DNA of 33,120 nt from an uncultured Lachnospiraceae bacterium (lineage in GTDB: Bacteria; Bacillota; Clostridia; Lachnospirales; Lachnospiraceae). Of the stretch, positions 1-6,586 are shown one piece after another. Numbering within the stretch: position 1 is the stretch's first letter; each line of letters starts with the position of its first letter. The translations under genes were made by a program, and so were the position numbers. The stretch is from the NCBI GenBank assembly GCA_934408585.1, contig CAKRVA010000016.1, positions 1-33,120 on the forward strand. Direction: 5' to 3'. The notes beneath the pieces are model-generated. The model did no database searches. It saw only the letters and a program-made list of their open reading frames with translations, and was not told the DNA's origin.

Positions 1-26
1 ACTAATCGACCGGAAGCTTAACTAAG
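1..26 (+). rRNA. 23S rRNA, extreme 3' end (partial)
   Basis: The first bases match the conserved 3' end of bacterial 23S rRNA: ACTAATCGACCGGAAG followed by GCTTAAC, compare E. coli ACTAATGAACCGTGAGGCTTAACC. The gene begins outside the window, and the mature 3' end is placed only approximately near base 26. The following 70 bases read as a spacer that ends in a factor-independent terminator. No 5S rRNA gene fits between the two, so this rRNA operon ends with 23S or has its 5S elsewhere. The call rests on a short match. Confidence 0.72.
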
Positions 27-95
27 AAGCAGGAAGTCTTGGATTCGGTATCGGTTTTGAAGGTATAAACCTTTAAAAAGAAAAATGGATTTTAT

Positions 96-123
96 GAGTT
101 CACAATTTGTGGACTCTTTTTTT
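96..123 (+). terminator. Factor-independent terminator of the rRNA operon
   Basis: GAGTTCAC and GTGGACTC form an 8-bp stem with one G-U pair around a short AATTT loop. The stem is followed directly by a run of seven T. It sits about 70 bases after the 23S end and before the cheV promoter. Confidence 0.8.
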
Positions 124-160
124 ATCTCTTTTTTCATTATTGTATATACAAAAATTTTAG

Positions 161-189
161 TTGTTTGATAATTGAATATATGGTATAAT
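161..189 (+). promoter_or_regulatory. Promoter upstream of cheV
   Basis: A TTGTTT -35 hexamer (161-166) lies 17 bases before a perfect TATAAT -10 (184-189). The -10 is preceded by TGG, an extended -10 element. The expected start of transcription is about 35 bases before the cheV start codon. It lies just after the rRNA terminator, so cheV should have its own transcript. Confidence 0.72.
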
Positions 190-229
190 TTTTCATACAG
201 AAGGTTATTAAAGAATGAGGTGGCTGAAT

Positions 230-1123
230 ATGGATACAAAGATTCTTCTTGAAAACGGAACGAACGAATTAGAAGTATTGGAATTTGAACTTGATGGGAA
301 TGCATATGGCATTAACGTGGCCAAGATTAAAGAAATTATTCCTTATCAGACAGTAACACCTGTACCAAATGCTCATCCTAGTATTGAAGGTATTTTTATG
401 CCGAGAGATACGATGATCACAGCAATTGATTTGAAGAATTGCTTACAGAGGGGTGTGTCAGAACCAGGCGGCCTGTTCATTATTACGAATTTTAATAAGC
501 TTGACATTGCATTCCATGTAGATGAGGTAAAGGGAATTCATCGTGTTTCCTGGGAGCAGATTATTAAACCGGGCGCAACTGTATCAAATGCAGAAGACAG
601 TATCTCAACCGGAATTGTGAAATTAGATAATCGTTTGGTAATTATTCTTGACTTTGAAAAAATTGTAACAGACATTAATCCGGAGACGGGATTGAAGACA
701 AGCGAAATTAGTGAGTTGGGAGTTCGGACAAGAAGTTCTGTACCGATTCTGATTGCCGAAGATTCTATTTTGTTAAATAAATTGATTGTAGATTCCTTGA
801 AGAAAGCAGGATACGACAATCTGATACATACCCAGAACGGTCAGGAAGCGTATGATGTAATTCAGACCTGCAAGGAAGAAGGAACATTAAAGGATCATGT
901 TCAATGTGTAATTACCGATATTGAAATGCCGTTGATGGATGGTCACCGATTAACGAAACTCATTAAGAGCGATGATGCAACGAAGGATATTCCGGTTATT
1001 ATTTTCTCCTCATTAGTAAATGAAGAAATGAAGAAAAAGGGCGAATCCTTAGGAGCAGATGCACAACTTTCAAAACCTGAAATTGCTAATTTGGTTCGAA
1101 CCGTTGATAGTTTAGTAAAATAG
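230..1123 (+). CDS. cheV: Chemotaxis protein CheV (CheW domain fused to response receiver)
   Basis: CheV couples chemoreceptors to CheA, and its receiver can be phosphorylated as an adaptation or phosphate-sink device. Roughly residues 1-165 form a CheW-like domain (ELDGNAYGINVAKIKEII near the start). Residues about 172-297 form a receiver with acidic pair Glu177-Asp178, phospho-acceptor Asp230 in VITDIEMP, a Ser pair in FSSL and Lys282 in SKPE, so all catalytic positions are present. I chose ATG 230 because GAGGTGG at 217-223 is correctly spaced for it; an upstream in-frame ATG at 215 has no such site. At 297 residues it has normal CheV length. It is monocistronic by appearance, with a hairpin directly after it. 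No other chemotaxis gene is in the window. Confidence 0.93.
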   Translation: MDTKILLENGTNELEVLEFELDGNAYGINVAKIKEIIPYQTVTPVPNAHPSIEGIFMPRDTMITAIDLKNCLQRGVSEPGGLFIITNFNKLDIAFHVDEVKGIHRVSWEQIIKPGATVSNAEDSISTGIVKLDNRLVIILDFEKIVTDINPETGLKTSEISELGVRTRSSVPILIAEDSILLNKLIVDSLKKAGYDNLIHTQNGQEAYDVIQTCKEEGTLKDHVQCVITDIEMPLMDGHRLTKLIKSDDATKDIPVIIFSSLVNEEMKKKGESLGADAQLSKPEIANLVRTVDSLVK

Positions 1124-1139
1124 TTTAAAATTTAAATTC

Positions 1140-1170
1140 AAGGAGCCGAAAGAAATTTCGGCTCCTTCTT
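1140..1170 (+). terminator. Hairpin terminator after cheV
   Basis: AAGGAGCCGAAA (1140-1151) and TTTCGGCTCCTT (1156-1167) form a perfect 12-bp stem around a GAAA tetraloop. The T tract after it (CTTA) is short, so termination may be partial and allow some transcription into the next gene, which has no clear promoter of its own. Confidence 0.65.
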
Positions 1171-1185
1171 AGGTAAAGGAATATG

Positions 1186-1959
1186 ATGCAGAACAATATA
1201 AAAGAAACAATAGAAAATTCACAAATGATTTTAGTAGGACTGGGAGAAGAACTCGATGAAACACTTGAAATAAAAAAGAGTGATGATTATCGGCAAATTG
1301 AGGCAAGAACGGAAAATTCCTGGATACTTCCATTTGTTTTGCGAAAAATGTTAAAAGACAGAACAGAAAAAAAACAGGAATTCTATACGTCACTGTTTCA
1401 GATCCTTAAAGATAAAAATTATTTTGTGGTATCCGTCTGTATGGATGGCTATTTAAATGAATTTGCACCGGAGAAGGATCGAGTTGTTTCTCCTTGTGGT
1501 CAGTTTGAAAAGCTTCAGTGTTCCGAGGCATGCAGTGAAACGCTTTATGATATTTCAGAGGAAACAGAACAGCAGATAGAGTGTTTTATACAGGGAGAAC
1601 TCAAAGAAAGCGATATCACAGAGCCTGTTTGTCCCTGTTGTGGAAAGCCGCTTGTTTTTAATAATATACAGGCAGAAGCATATTTGGAATGCGGTTATCT
1701 GGAACAGTGGGGAAAATATACCAAGTGGTTACAGGGGACCTTGAACCGAAATTTGTGTCTGATAGAACTTGGTGTTGGAATGAAATACCCTACGGTAATT
1801 CGCTGGCCGTTTGAAAAAACAGCATTTTTTAACCAAAAGGCAAAAATGTATCGTGTACATAGCAGATTGTATCAGGTAACGGAAGAGCTGAAAGAAAAAG
1901 CAGCCGGTATCTGTGAAAATCCGGAGAATTTCGTGAAAGAATTGTCGAAAGAATCGTAG
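1186..1959 (+). CDS. Degenerate Sir2-like (sirtuin-fold) protein
   Basis: The pattern resembles the Firmicute Sir2-like NAD-dependent deacetylase family. A strand-turn near the start (ILVGLGEEL) stands where GAGAGLS is expected. YFVVSVCMDGYL aligns with the NAD-site strand YFVLTTNVDHCF. SPCGQFEKLQCSEAC plus CPCCG could make a zinc site, and LIELGVGMKYPTVIRWPF matches the conserved ELGVG-NTP-IIRYPF block. The GAG-GxS nucleotide loop and the TxNxDxxH segment are both altered, so catalytic deacetylation is doubtful. The length (257 residues) is slightly short. ATG 1186 is better spaced from AAAGGA (1175-1180) than the adjacent ATG 1183. A cofactor-binding or regulatory role is possible, but no function is established from the sequence. 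Confidence 0.62.
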   Translation: MQNNIKETIENSQMILVGLGEELDETLEIKKSDDYRQIEARTENSWILPFVLRKMLKDRTEKKQEFYTSLFQILKDKNYFVVSVCMDGYLNEFAPEKDRVVSPCGQFEKLQCSEACSETLYDISEETEQQIECFIQGELKESDITEPVCPCCGKPLVFNNIQAEAYLECGYLEQWGKYTKWLQGTLNRNLCLIELGVGMKYPTVIRWPFEKTAFFNQKAKMYRVHSRLYQVTEELKEKAAGICENPENFVKELSKES

Positions 1960-2012
1960 TATGGTAAACTGATAAAGAATTTTAGTTGGATAAGACTTTG
2001 GAGGAAAGATGT

Positions 2013-3692
2013 ATGGCATCGGAAGAACAATACTTAGATGATTTACTCAAGTCAATGATGGAAAATGAACCACAGGAAAGAACGATGGAAGATGCCATGC
2101 GCGATGTGAAGGCATCGTCTTATTCGGATAAAGCAGAGAATATTTCATCGGATGACTTGGCAGATATGCTGGATGAAATTGAGGCAAATACTGCAGTAGA
2201 TGATATAAAAGATGATTTATCATTGGAAGAGTTTGCAATTCCGGGAGCAGAAGAGGAAATTGCAGCAGATGGACTTCCGCAAGATGAAACTGTTGTGGAG
2301 GAATCCGTTGCGGAGGAAGAACCCTATATAGAGGAACCGAATCTTGAGGAGGAGGCACCACAACCGGAAGTAGTGACGGAAGACGAAGCATGGAAGTCAG
2401 AAATTGATGAGTTGTTTGGAAGCGAAGATGAAAAAAATACAGAAAAGGTAACTGAGCCGGAAGCAGAAAGTGAACCAGAAGCAGAAAGTGAACCGGAATC
2501 CGAAACCACACCGGCAACAGAAACGGTATCAGAAGATATGGATGTTACCAGAATGATTGACCAGATGGAATCACCGGATGAAAATCTTGCAGACATCAGT
2601 GAAATGTTAAAAATGTCGGACAGTAGTGAAAAGAACGAAGTCAGTGATGAAGATATGCTGGCACTGTTAGAGGGATTACAGGATTCCGATAGCAACGAAC
2701 AGGAACCGGTGCAGGAGGAACAGGAAGAAGGAGAGCAGGAAACAGCAAAGAAAGAAAAGAAAAAAGGCTTTTTTGCAAGGCTGCTGGATCTTCTTACACA
2801 GGAAGTAGAAGAACCGGAAGAAACCGAAACAGAAAAGGAAGAAAACACGGTTGGTGAAGCAAATGCAACCGATGAAAATGGAAAAATATTAGAAGAATTA
2901 AACGAGGAAGACAAAGCAAAGAAGAAAAAGAAAAAAGGAAAAAAGAATAAGAAAGGGAAAAAAGAAGAAGCAGAATCCGGTGAAGAAACAGAGGAAGAAG
3001 CAGAAGAAAACGTAAAAGAAAAGAAAAAAAAGAAACCAAAAAAGGAAAAGAAGGAGAAGCAGGAAAAAGAAAAAATGCCTCCTTCACCGAAGGTTTTATC
3101 GAAGACAGCGATGGCTGTTCTTGTGGCATTTTGCGCAACACTTGTTGCCTGCATTATTTTTCTGAGTAATTTTCTGCCGGAATATGCGGATAAAATACAG
3201 GCGCGGAGTGCTTATTATGCGGGAGATTATCAGACGGTATATACAAATCTGAATCATAAGTCGTTAAATAGCAGTGATGAAATTATATATACACGTGCAA
3301 AACAAATTTTATCTCTGCAACGAAAGCTGGATTCTTATTATAACCGGATGGAACTCGGAAAAGAGCTTGAAGCAGTGGATGCACTGTTTCAGGGAGCTGA
3401 GAAATATCAAAAGTTAATGACTTATGGAGATACCGGAATTCAGGACTCTCTGACAAAAATCTATGCACAGATATGTGATGTATTACAAAATAATTATGGT
3501 GTTTCACAGGACGAGATAGCGGAAATTAATGCTTATGATGATGTTACTTATACGAAGAAATTAAATTCCCTTGTTTATGGAACAGAATTTTATCTTCCGG
3601 GGGAAGAACCGGTTGAAGAAGAACCACTGATGCCGCCGCAGGATGTGCTGCCGGAAGAAGAGGAATTTATTGACATGGGAGATTCATTATAA
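2013..3692 (+). CDS. Hypothetical acidic/lysine-rich single-pass membrane protein
   Basis: I do not recognise a named family. The first 360 residues are highly charged and probably disordered: acidic to about residue 270, including EAESEP-type tandem repeats near bases 2456-2504, then a lysine-rich stretch with KKKKKKGKKNKKGKK. A hydrophobic segment at about residues 363-385 (TAMAVLVAFCATLVACIIFL) is a single membrane span. The remaining 165 or so residues look helical and may be TPR-like (RSAYYAGDYQTVYTNLNHKS). Short DL-DLL/DMLDEI-like motifs recur in the acidic part. I chose ATG 2013 because GGAGGAAAG at 2000-2008 is ideally placed; an upstream in-frame TTG (1986) is less likely. The basic block before the span suggests a cytoplasmic N-terminus and an external C-terminus. 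Confidence 0.8.
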   Translation: MASEEQYLDDLLKSMMENEPQERTMEDAMRDVKASSYSDKAENISSDDLADMLDEIEANTAVDDIKDDLSLEEFAIPGAEEEIAADGLPQDETVVEESVAEEEPYIEEPNLEEEAPQPEVVTEDEAWKSEIDELFGSEDEKNTEKVTEPEAESEPEAESEPESETTPATETVSEDMDVTRMIDQMESPDENLADISEMLKMSDSSEKNEVSDEDMLALLEGLQDSDSNEQEPVQEEQEEGEQETAKKEKKKGFFARLLDLLTQEVEEPEETETEKEENTVGEANATDENGKILEELNEEDKAKKKKKKGKKNKKGKKEEAESGEETEEEAEENVKEKKKKKPKKEKKEKQEKEKMPPSPKVLSKTAMAVLVAFCATLVACIIFLSNFLPEYADKIQARSAYYAGDYQTVYTNLNHKSLNSSDEIIYTRAKQILSLQRKLDSYYNRMELGKELEAVDALFQGAEKYQKLMTYGDTGIQDSLTKIYAQICDVLQNNYGVSQDEIAEINAYDDVTYTKKLNSLVYGTEFYLPGEEPVEEEPLMPPQDVLPEEEEFIDMGDSL

Positions 3693-3767
3693 TTGTAATC
3701 ATTTAATTTTTGCTGCATGACAGGAATAATATGTTTTTTTTCTCATAAGATAATAAAATAGGAATGC

Positions 3768-3796
3768 TTGACGTACAGAAAACTGTACGATATAAT
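3768..3796 (+). promoter_or_regulatory. Promoter of the toxin-antitoxin operon
   Basis: A TTGACG -35 (3768-3773) is separated by exactly 17 bases from a perfect TATAAT -10 (3791-3796). The spacer is almost completely filled by the first of two identical palindromes, so repressor binding would block RNA polymerase. Confidence 0.85.
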
Positions 3797-3816
3797 AAAA
3801 GTACAGAAAACTGTAC
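3772..3816. promoter_or_regulatory. Two palindromic operators controlling yefM-yoeB
   Basis: The 16-bp palindrome GTACAGAAAACTGTAC occurs twice, at 3773-3788 and 3801-3816. The first copy extends to an 18-bp perfect palindrome (3772-3789). One copy fills the -35/-10 spacer and the other lies just downstream of the -10 over the expected start of transcription. Centres are 28 bp apart. Phd/YefM antitoxins are known to autorepress by binding such palindromes, and this arrangement fits cooperative autoregulation. Confidence 0.85.
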
Positions 3817-3839
3817 GTTTATTTCGCGGAGGTGCTATT

Positions 3840-4106
3840 ATGCTGGCAGTTAATTATACAAACTTACGAGATAATATGAAAACATATATGGATAAAGTGA
3901 CGGATGATTATGAGACCATGATTGTGACGCGGAAAGATAATAAAAATGTGGTTATGTTATCAGAGGAAGCATATAACAATCTGATGGAAAATGTTTATGT
4001 AATGGGAAATAAAGCGAACTATGATTGGCTGATGGAATCTAAGGCTCAATTGGAAAATGGTAATTTTTCCGTGCAGAAGCTTGCGGAGGTATCTGTGGAT
4101 GAATAA
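3840..4106 (+). CDS. yefM: Type II antitoxin, Phd/YefM family
   Basis: An 88-residue protein with the YefM N-terminal DNA-binding pattern (MLAVNYTNLRDNMKTYMDKV, then MIVTRKDNKNVVMLSEEAYNNLMEN), followed by a flexible acidic C-terminus that would wrap the toxin. It neutralises the mRNA interferase encoded next and, with it, represses the operon at the palindromes upstream. ATG 3840 is preceded by a strong GGAGGTG at 3828-3834. Reading further upstream would run translation through the promoter itself. It overlaps the toxin gene by 8 bases, typical of translationally coupled TA pairs. Confidence 0.92.
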   Translation: MLAVNYTNLRDNMKTYMDKVTDDYETMIVTRKDNKNVVMLSEEAYNNLMENVYVMGNKANYDWLMESKAQLENGNFSVQKLAEVSVDE

Positions 4107-4362
4107 AGTTTTCACAGATAACGGTTGGAAAGATTATCTTTACTGGCAGACAGAGGATAGAAAAACATTAAAGAAGATTAATAGTCTGATTGAAGATATC
4201 TGTAGAAATGGAAATGAAGGTATTGGAAAGCCGGAAGCGTTAACCGGAAATCTTTCAGGATTTTGGAGCAGACGAATCAATGATAAAGACAGACTGATTT
4301 ATAAGATTGATGAGCAAAATGTATATGTTCTTGCTTGCAGATATCATTATAGTGACACATAA
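4099..4362 (+). CDS. yoeB: Type II toxin, YoeB/Txe family mRNA interferase
   Basis: An 87-residue RelE-fold endoribonuclease that cleaves mRNA on the ribosome. The hallmark block GKPEALTGNLSGFWSRRI followed by RLIY and ACRYHY is nearly identical to E. coli YoeB. Catalytic positions fall at the same numbers as in E. coli: Glu46, Arg65, His83 and Tyr84, so the toxin appears intact. ATG 4099 overlaps the end of the antitoxin gene and follows GGAGGT at 4085-4090. The pair sits alone between unrelated housekeeping genes, consistent with acquisition as a unit. Confidence 0.95.
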   Translation: MNKVFTDNGWKDYLYWQTEDRKTLKKINSLIEDICRNGNEGIGKPEALTGNLSGFWSRRINDKDRLIYKIDEQNVYVLACRYHYSDT

Positions 4363-4371
4363 ATATAAGCA

Positions 4372-4401
4372 CCAGCAGAAAAAGAGAAAGCATTCTGCTG
4401 G
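4372..4401 (+). terminator. Hairpin after the toxin gene (possible weak terminator)
   Basis: CCAGCAGAA and TTCTGCTGG form a perfect 9-bp stem with a 12-base loop between yoeB and hisH. Only ATTTG follows, so there is no proper T tract. It may attenuate read-through or protect the upstream mRNA end rather than terminate efficiently. Confidence 0.4.
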
Positions 4402-4421
4402 ATTTGAAAGGATATAAACAG

Positions 4422-5039
4422 ATGATAGCAATTATCGATTATGATGCAGGCAATATAAAAAGCGTTGAAAAAGCAGTGGAGTATCTTGGAGAACAGGCAG
4501 TTGTCACAAGAAATCCGGAAGAAATTCTGGCTGCAGACCGGGTAATTCTTCCGGGAGTGGGTGCTTTTGGTGACGCAATGGAAAGAATCCGGAAGTATCA
4601 GCTAGAAGAAGTCATTCATCAGGTAGTAGAACGGGGAATTCCTTTTCTTGGAATCTGTCTCGGACTTCAGCTGATGTTTGAATCGAGTGAGGAAAGTCCG
4701 GGTGTTACAGGACTTGGTATCTTAAAAGGTAAAATCGTTAAAATTCCTGAGAAGCAGGATTTGAAGGTTCCACACATCGGATGGAATTCGCTGAACTTTC
4801 CAAAGAAAAGCAGGCTTTTTGAAGGAATTCCGGAAAATGCTTATGTGTATTTTGTGCATTCCTATTATTTGCAGGCAGAAAATAAGGAGGATGTTGCGGC
4901 AACTACGGAATATGGCGTACATATCCATGCTGCAGTAGAAAAGAATCATATTTTTGCATGTCAGTTTCATCCTGAAAAGAGCTCTGATGTGGGATTGCAG
5001 ATATTAAAGAACTTTATTCATATGAACAGGGAGGACTAA
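4422..5039 (+). CDS. hisH: Imidazole glycerol phosphate synthase, glutaminase subunit HisH
   Basis: HisH hydrolyses glutamine and passes ammonia to HisF in histidine biosynthesis. It is a class I glutamine amidotransferase with nucleophile Cys79 in GICLGLQ and the His183-x-Glu185 pair in FHPEKSS. The oxyanion strand PGVGAFGDAM is also present. At 205 residues it has the usual length. ATG 4422 is preceded by AAAGGA (4407-4412); an in-frame TTG at 4404 is less likely. It lies three bases before hisF, so the two subunits should be co-translated. The other his genes are not nearby. Confidence 0.95.
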   Translation: MIAIIDYDAGNIKSVEKAVEYLGEQAVVTRNPEEILAADRVILPGVGAFGDAMERIRKYQLEEVIHQVVERGIPFLGICLGLQLMFESSEESPGVTGLGILKGKIVKIPEKQDLKVPHIGWNSLNFPKKSRLFEGIPENAYVYFVHSYYLQAENKEDVAATTEYGVHIHAAVEKNHIFACQFHPEKSSDVGLQILKNFIHMNRED

Positions 5040-5042
5040 GAG

Positions 5043-5804
5043 ATGCATACGAAAAGAATTATTCCCTGTCTGGATGTAAATAACGGAAGAGTCGTAAAGG
5101 GAACAAATTTTGTGAATCTGCGTGATGCAGGTGATCCGGTTGAAGTTGCGAAGATATATGACAAAGAAGGTGCAGACGAACTCGTTTTTCTGGATATTAC
5201 AGCATCTTCCGATGCAAGAGATATCAAGGCAGATATGGTACGCCGTGTAGCGGAAACCGTTTTTATCCCATTTACGGTTGGTGGAGGAATCCGAACGGTA
5301 GATGATTTTAAACGGATTTTGCGCGAAGGAGCGGACAAGGTTGCTGTTAATACTGCAGCAATCATGAATCCTTCTTTAATTAGCGAGGCGGCAGATAAAT
5401 TTGGAAGTCAATGTGTAGTTGTTGCAATCGATGCAAAAAGACGAGCTGACGGTTCGGGATGGAATATCTTTAAAAACGGCGGACGGATTGATATGGGAAT
5501 TGACGCTGTCGAGTGGGCAATAAAAGCGCAGGAACTGGGTGCCGGTGAAATTCTTCTTACCAGCATGGACGGGGACGGTACAAAAGCAGGGTATGATATT
5601 GCTTTGACAAGAGCAGTAGCAGAAAATGTTTCCATACCTGTGATTGCGTCAGGAGGAGCCGGAACCAAAGAACATTTTTATGAAGCACTTACCGATGGAA
5701 AAGCAGATGCAGCTTTGGCAGCATCGTTATTCCATTTCCGTGAGCTTGAAATCAAGGACGTTAAAAAATATCTAAGAGAGAAAGGTATATCAGTCAGGTT
5801 ATAG
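5043..5804 (+). CDS. hisF: Imidazole glycerol phosphate synthase, cyclase subunit HisF
   Basis: HisF converts PRFAR plus ammonia to imidazole glycerol phosphate and AICAR. It is a 253-residue (beta/alpha)8 barrel with catalytic Asp11 (IIPCLDVNNGRVVKG) and Asp130 (VVVAIDAKR). The phosphate-binding loops TVGGGIR and IASGGAG are both present. ATG 5043 follows GGGAGGA in the end of hisH. Its product AICAR links histidine to purine synthesis. Both active-site aspartates are at canonical numbers, so the enzyme should be functional. Confidence 0.97.
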   Translation: MHTKRIIPCLDVNNGRVVKGTNFVNLRDAGDPVEVAKIYDKEGADELVFLDITASSDARDIKADMVRRVAETVFIPFTVGGGIRTVDDFKRILREGADKVAVNTAAIMNPSLISEAADKFGSQCVVVAIDAKRRADGSGWNIFKNGGRIDMGIDAVEWAIKAQELGAGEILLTSMDGDGTKAGYDIALTRAVAENVSIPVIASGGAGTKEHFYEALTDGKADAALAASLFHFRELEIKDVKKYLREKGISVRL

Positions 5805-5806
5805 CA

Positions 5807-6490
5807 ATGGCAATGATTCAGAATGACTGGCTTGAAGCAATCGGCGGAGAGTTCAGAAAACCATATTATAAGGAATTATATGAGTTTGTAAAAAATGAAT
5901 ATCATACGAGAGTCATTTATCCACCGGCAGATGATATTTTTAATGCACTTCATCTGACACCGTTAAAGGATGTAAAGGTATTGATTTTGGGACAGGACCC
6001 TTATCACAATGAACATCAGGCGCATGGATTGTGCTTTTCCGTGTTGCCGGATCAGAAGGATATACCACCATCCCTGCAAAATATCTACAAAGAATTACAT
6101 GATGATCTGGGATGTTATATACCCAATAACGGTTTCCTTGAAAAATGGGCGAAACAGGGCGTGCTGATGTTAAATACCGTATTAACGGTACGGGCACATC
6201 AGGCGAATTCCCATCAGGGAAAAGGCTGGGAACTTTTTACCGATGCGATTATCCAGGCGGTAAATGCACAGGACCGTCCGATTGTATATTTGTTGTGGGG
6301 AAGTCCGGCACAAAAGAAGATTCCGATGCTCACAAATCCAAAGCATTTGATATTGAAGGCACCACATCCAAGTCCATTGTCTGCGTATCGCGGATTTTTT
6401 GGATGCCATCACTTTAGTCAGACCAATGCTTTTTTGGAACAGCATGGAATTGCGCCAATCGATTGGCAGATTGAAAATATCGAGTCGTAA
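5807..6490 (+). CDS. ung: Uracil-DNA glycosylase, family 1
   Basis: Ung excises uracil from DNA and starts base-excision repair. The water-activating motif GQDPYH holds Asp64, and the minor-groove loop HPSPLSAYRGFF holds His187; both are at E. coli numbering. LLWGSPAQ is the conserved strand before it. The 227-residue length is normal. The gene starts two bases after hisF and has only a weak ribosome site (CAGGT), so translation is probably coupled to hisF. A second in-frame ATG at 5813 is possible. A hairpin with a T tract follows at 6535-6560. Confidence 0.97.
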   Translation: MAMIQNDWLEAIGGEFRKPYYKELYEFVKNEYHTRVIYPPADDIFNALHLTPLKDVKVLILGQDPYHNEHQAHGLCFSVLPDQKDIPPSLQNIYKELHDDLGCYIPNNGFLEKWAKQGVLMLNTVLTVRAHQANSHQGKGWELFTDAIIQAVNAQDRPIVYLLWGSPAQKKIPMLTNPKHLILKAPHPSPLSAYRGFFGCHHFSQTNAFLEQHGIAPIDWQIENIES

Positions 6491-6493
6491 GTA

Positions 6494-6522
6494 TTGACAA
6501 GCGTTTGACACCGTATTATAGT
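6494..6522 (+). promoter_or_regulatory. Promoter of the trmB-like/lysA pair
   Basis: TTGACA (6494-6499) lies 17 bases from TATAGT (6517-6522). A second TTGACA at 6505-6510 has no -10 at good spacing. Transcription would start close to 6529, inside an inverted repeat and just before a terminator-like hairpin. Confidence 0.6.
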
Positions 6523-6541
6523 GTTCCTGAATAGAAACACT
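6520..6541. promoter_or_regulatory. Inverted repeat over the transcription start (candidate operator)
   Basis: AGTGTTCC and GAAACACT are inverted half-sites matching at 7 of 8 positions, six bases apart. They overlap the -10 end and the predicted start of transcription. The next gene encodes a TrmB-family regulator, so autoregulation is a reasonable inference but is not shown. Confidence 0.4.
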
Positions 6542-6560
6542 ACGATATGGTGTTTTTTTA
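6535..6560 (+). terminator. Terminator-like hairpin between ung and the trmB-like gene
   Basis: AAACAC (6535-6540) pairs with GTGTTT (6550-6555) across a 9-base loop, and five further T-rich bases follow. It could terminate the hisHF-ung transcript. Its left arm shares bases with the inverted repeat at 6520-6541, so the two structures exclude each other in a read-through RNA. Confidence 0.5.
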
Positions 6561-6586
6561 TGTAAATTGGGAATGGTTGGGGAAAT

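Noticed and set aside
2456..2504. Short tandem repeat considered as a possible CRISPR or minisatellite
   Set aside because: It encodes in-frame EAESEP units of the acidic protein, with no spacers; it is protein low complexity.
2324..3154. Long minus-strand open frame rich in Ser and Phe
   Set aside because: It is the mirror of the acidic/lysine-rich coding region (GAA/AAA codons read backwards); it has no ribosome site and no recognisable domain.
3768..3839. N-terminal extension of the antitoxin from a TTG codon
   Set aside because: The TTG is part of the -35 box and the extension would read through the promoter and operators; ATG 3840 has an ideal ribosome site.
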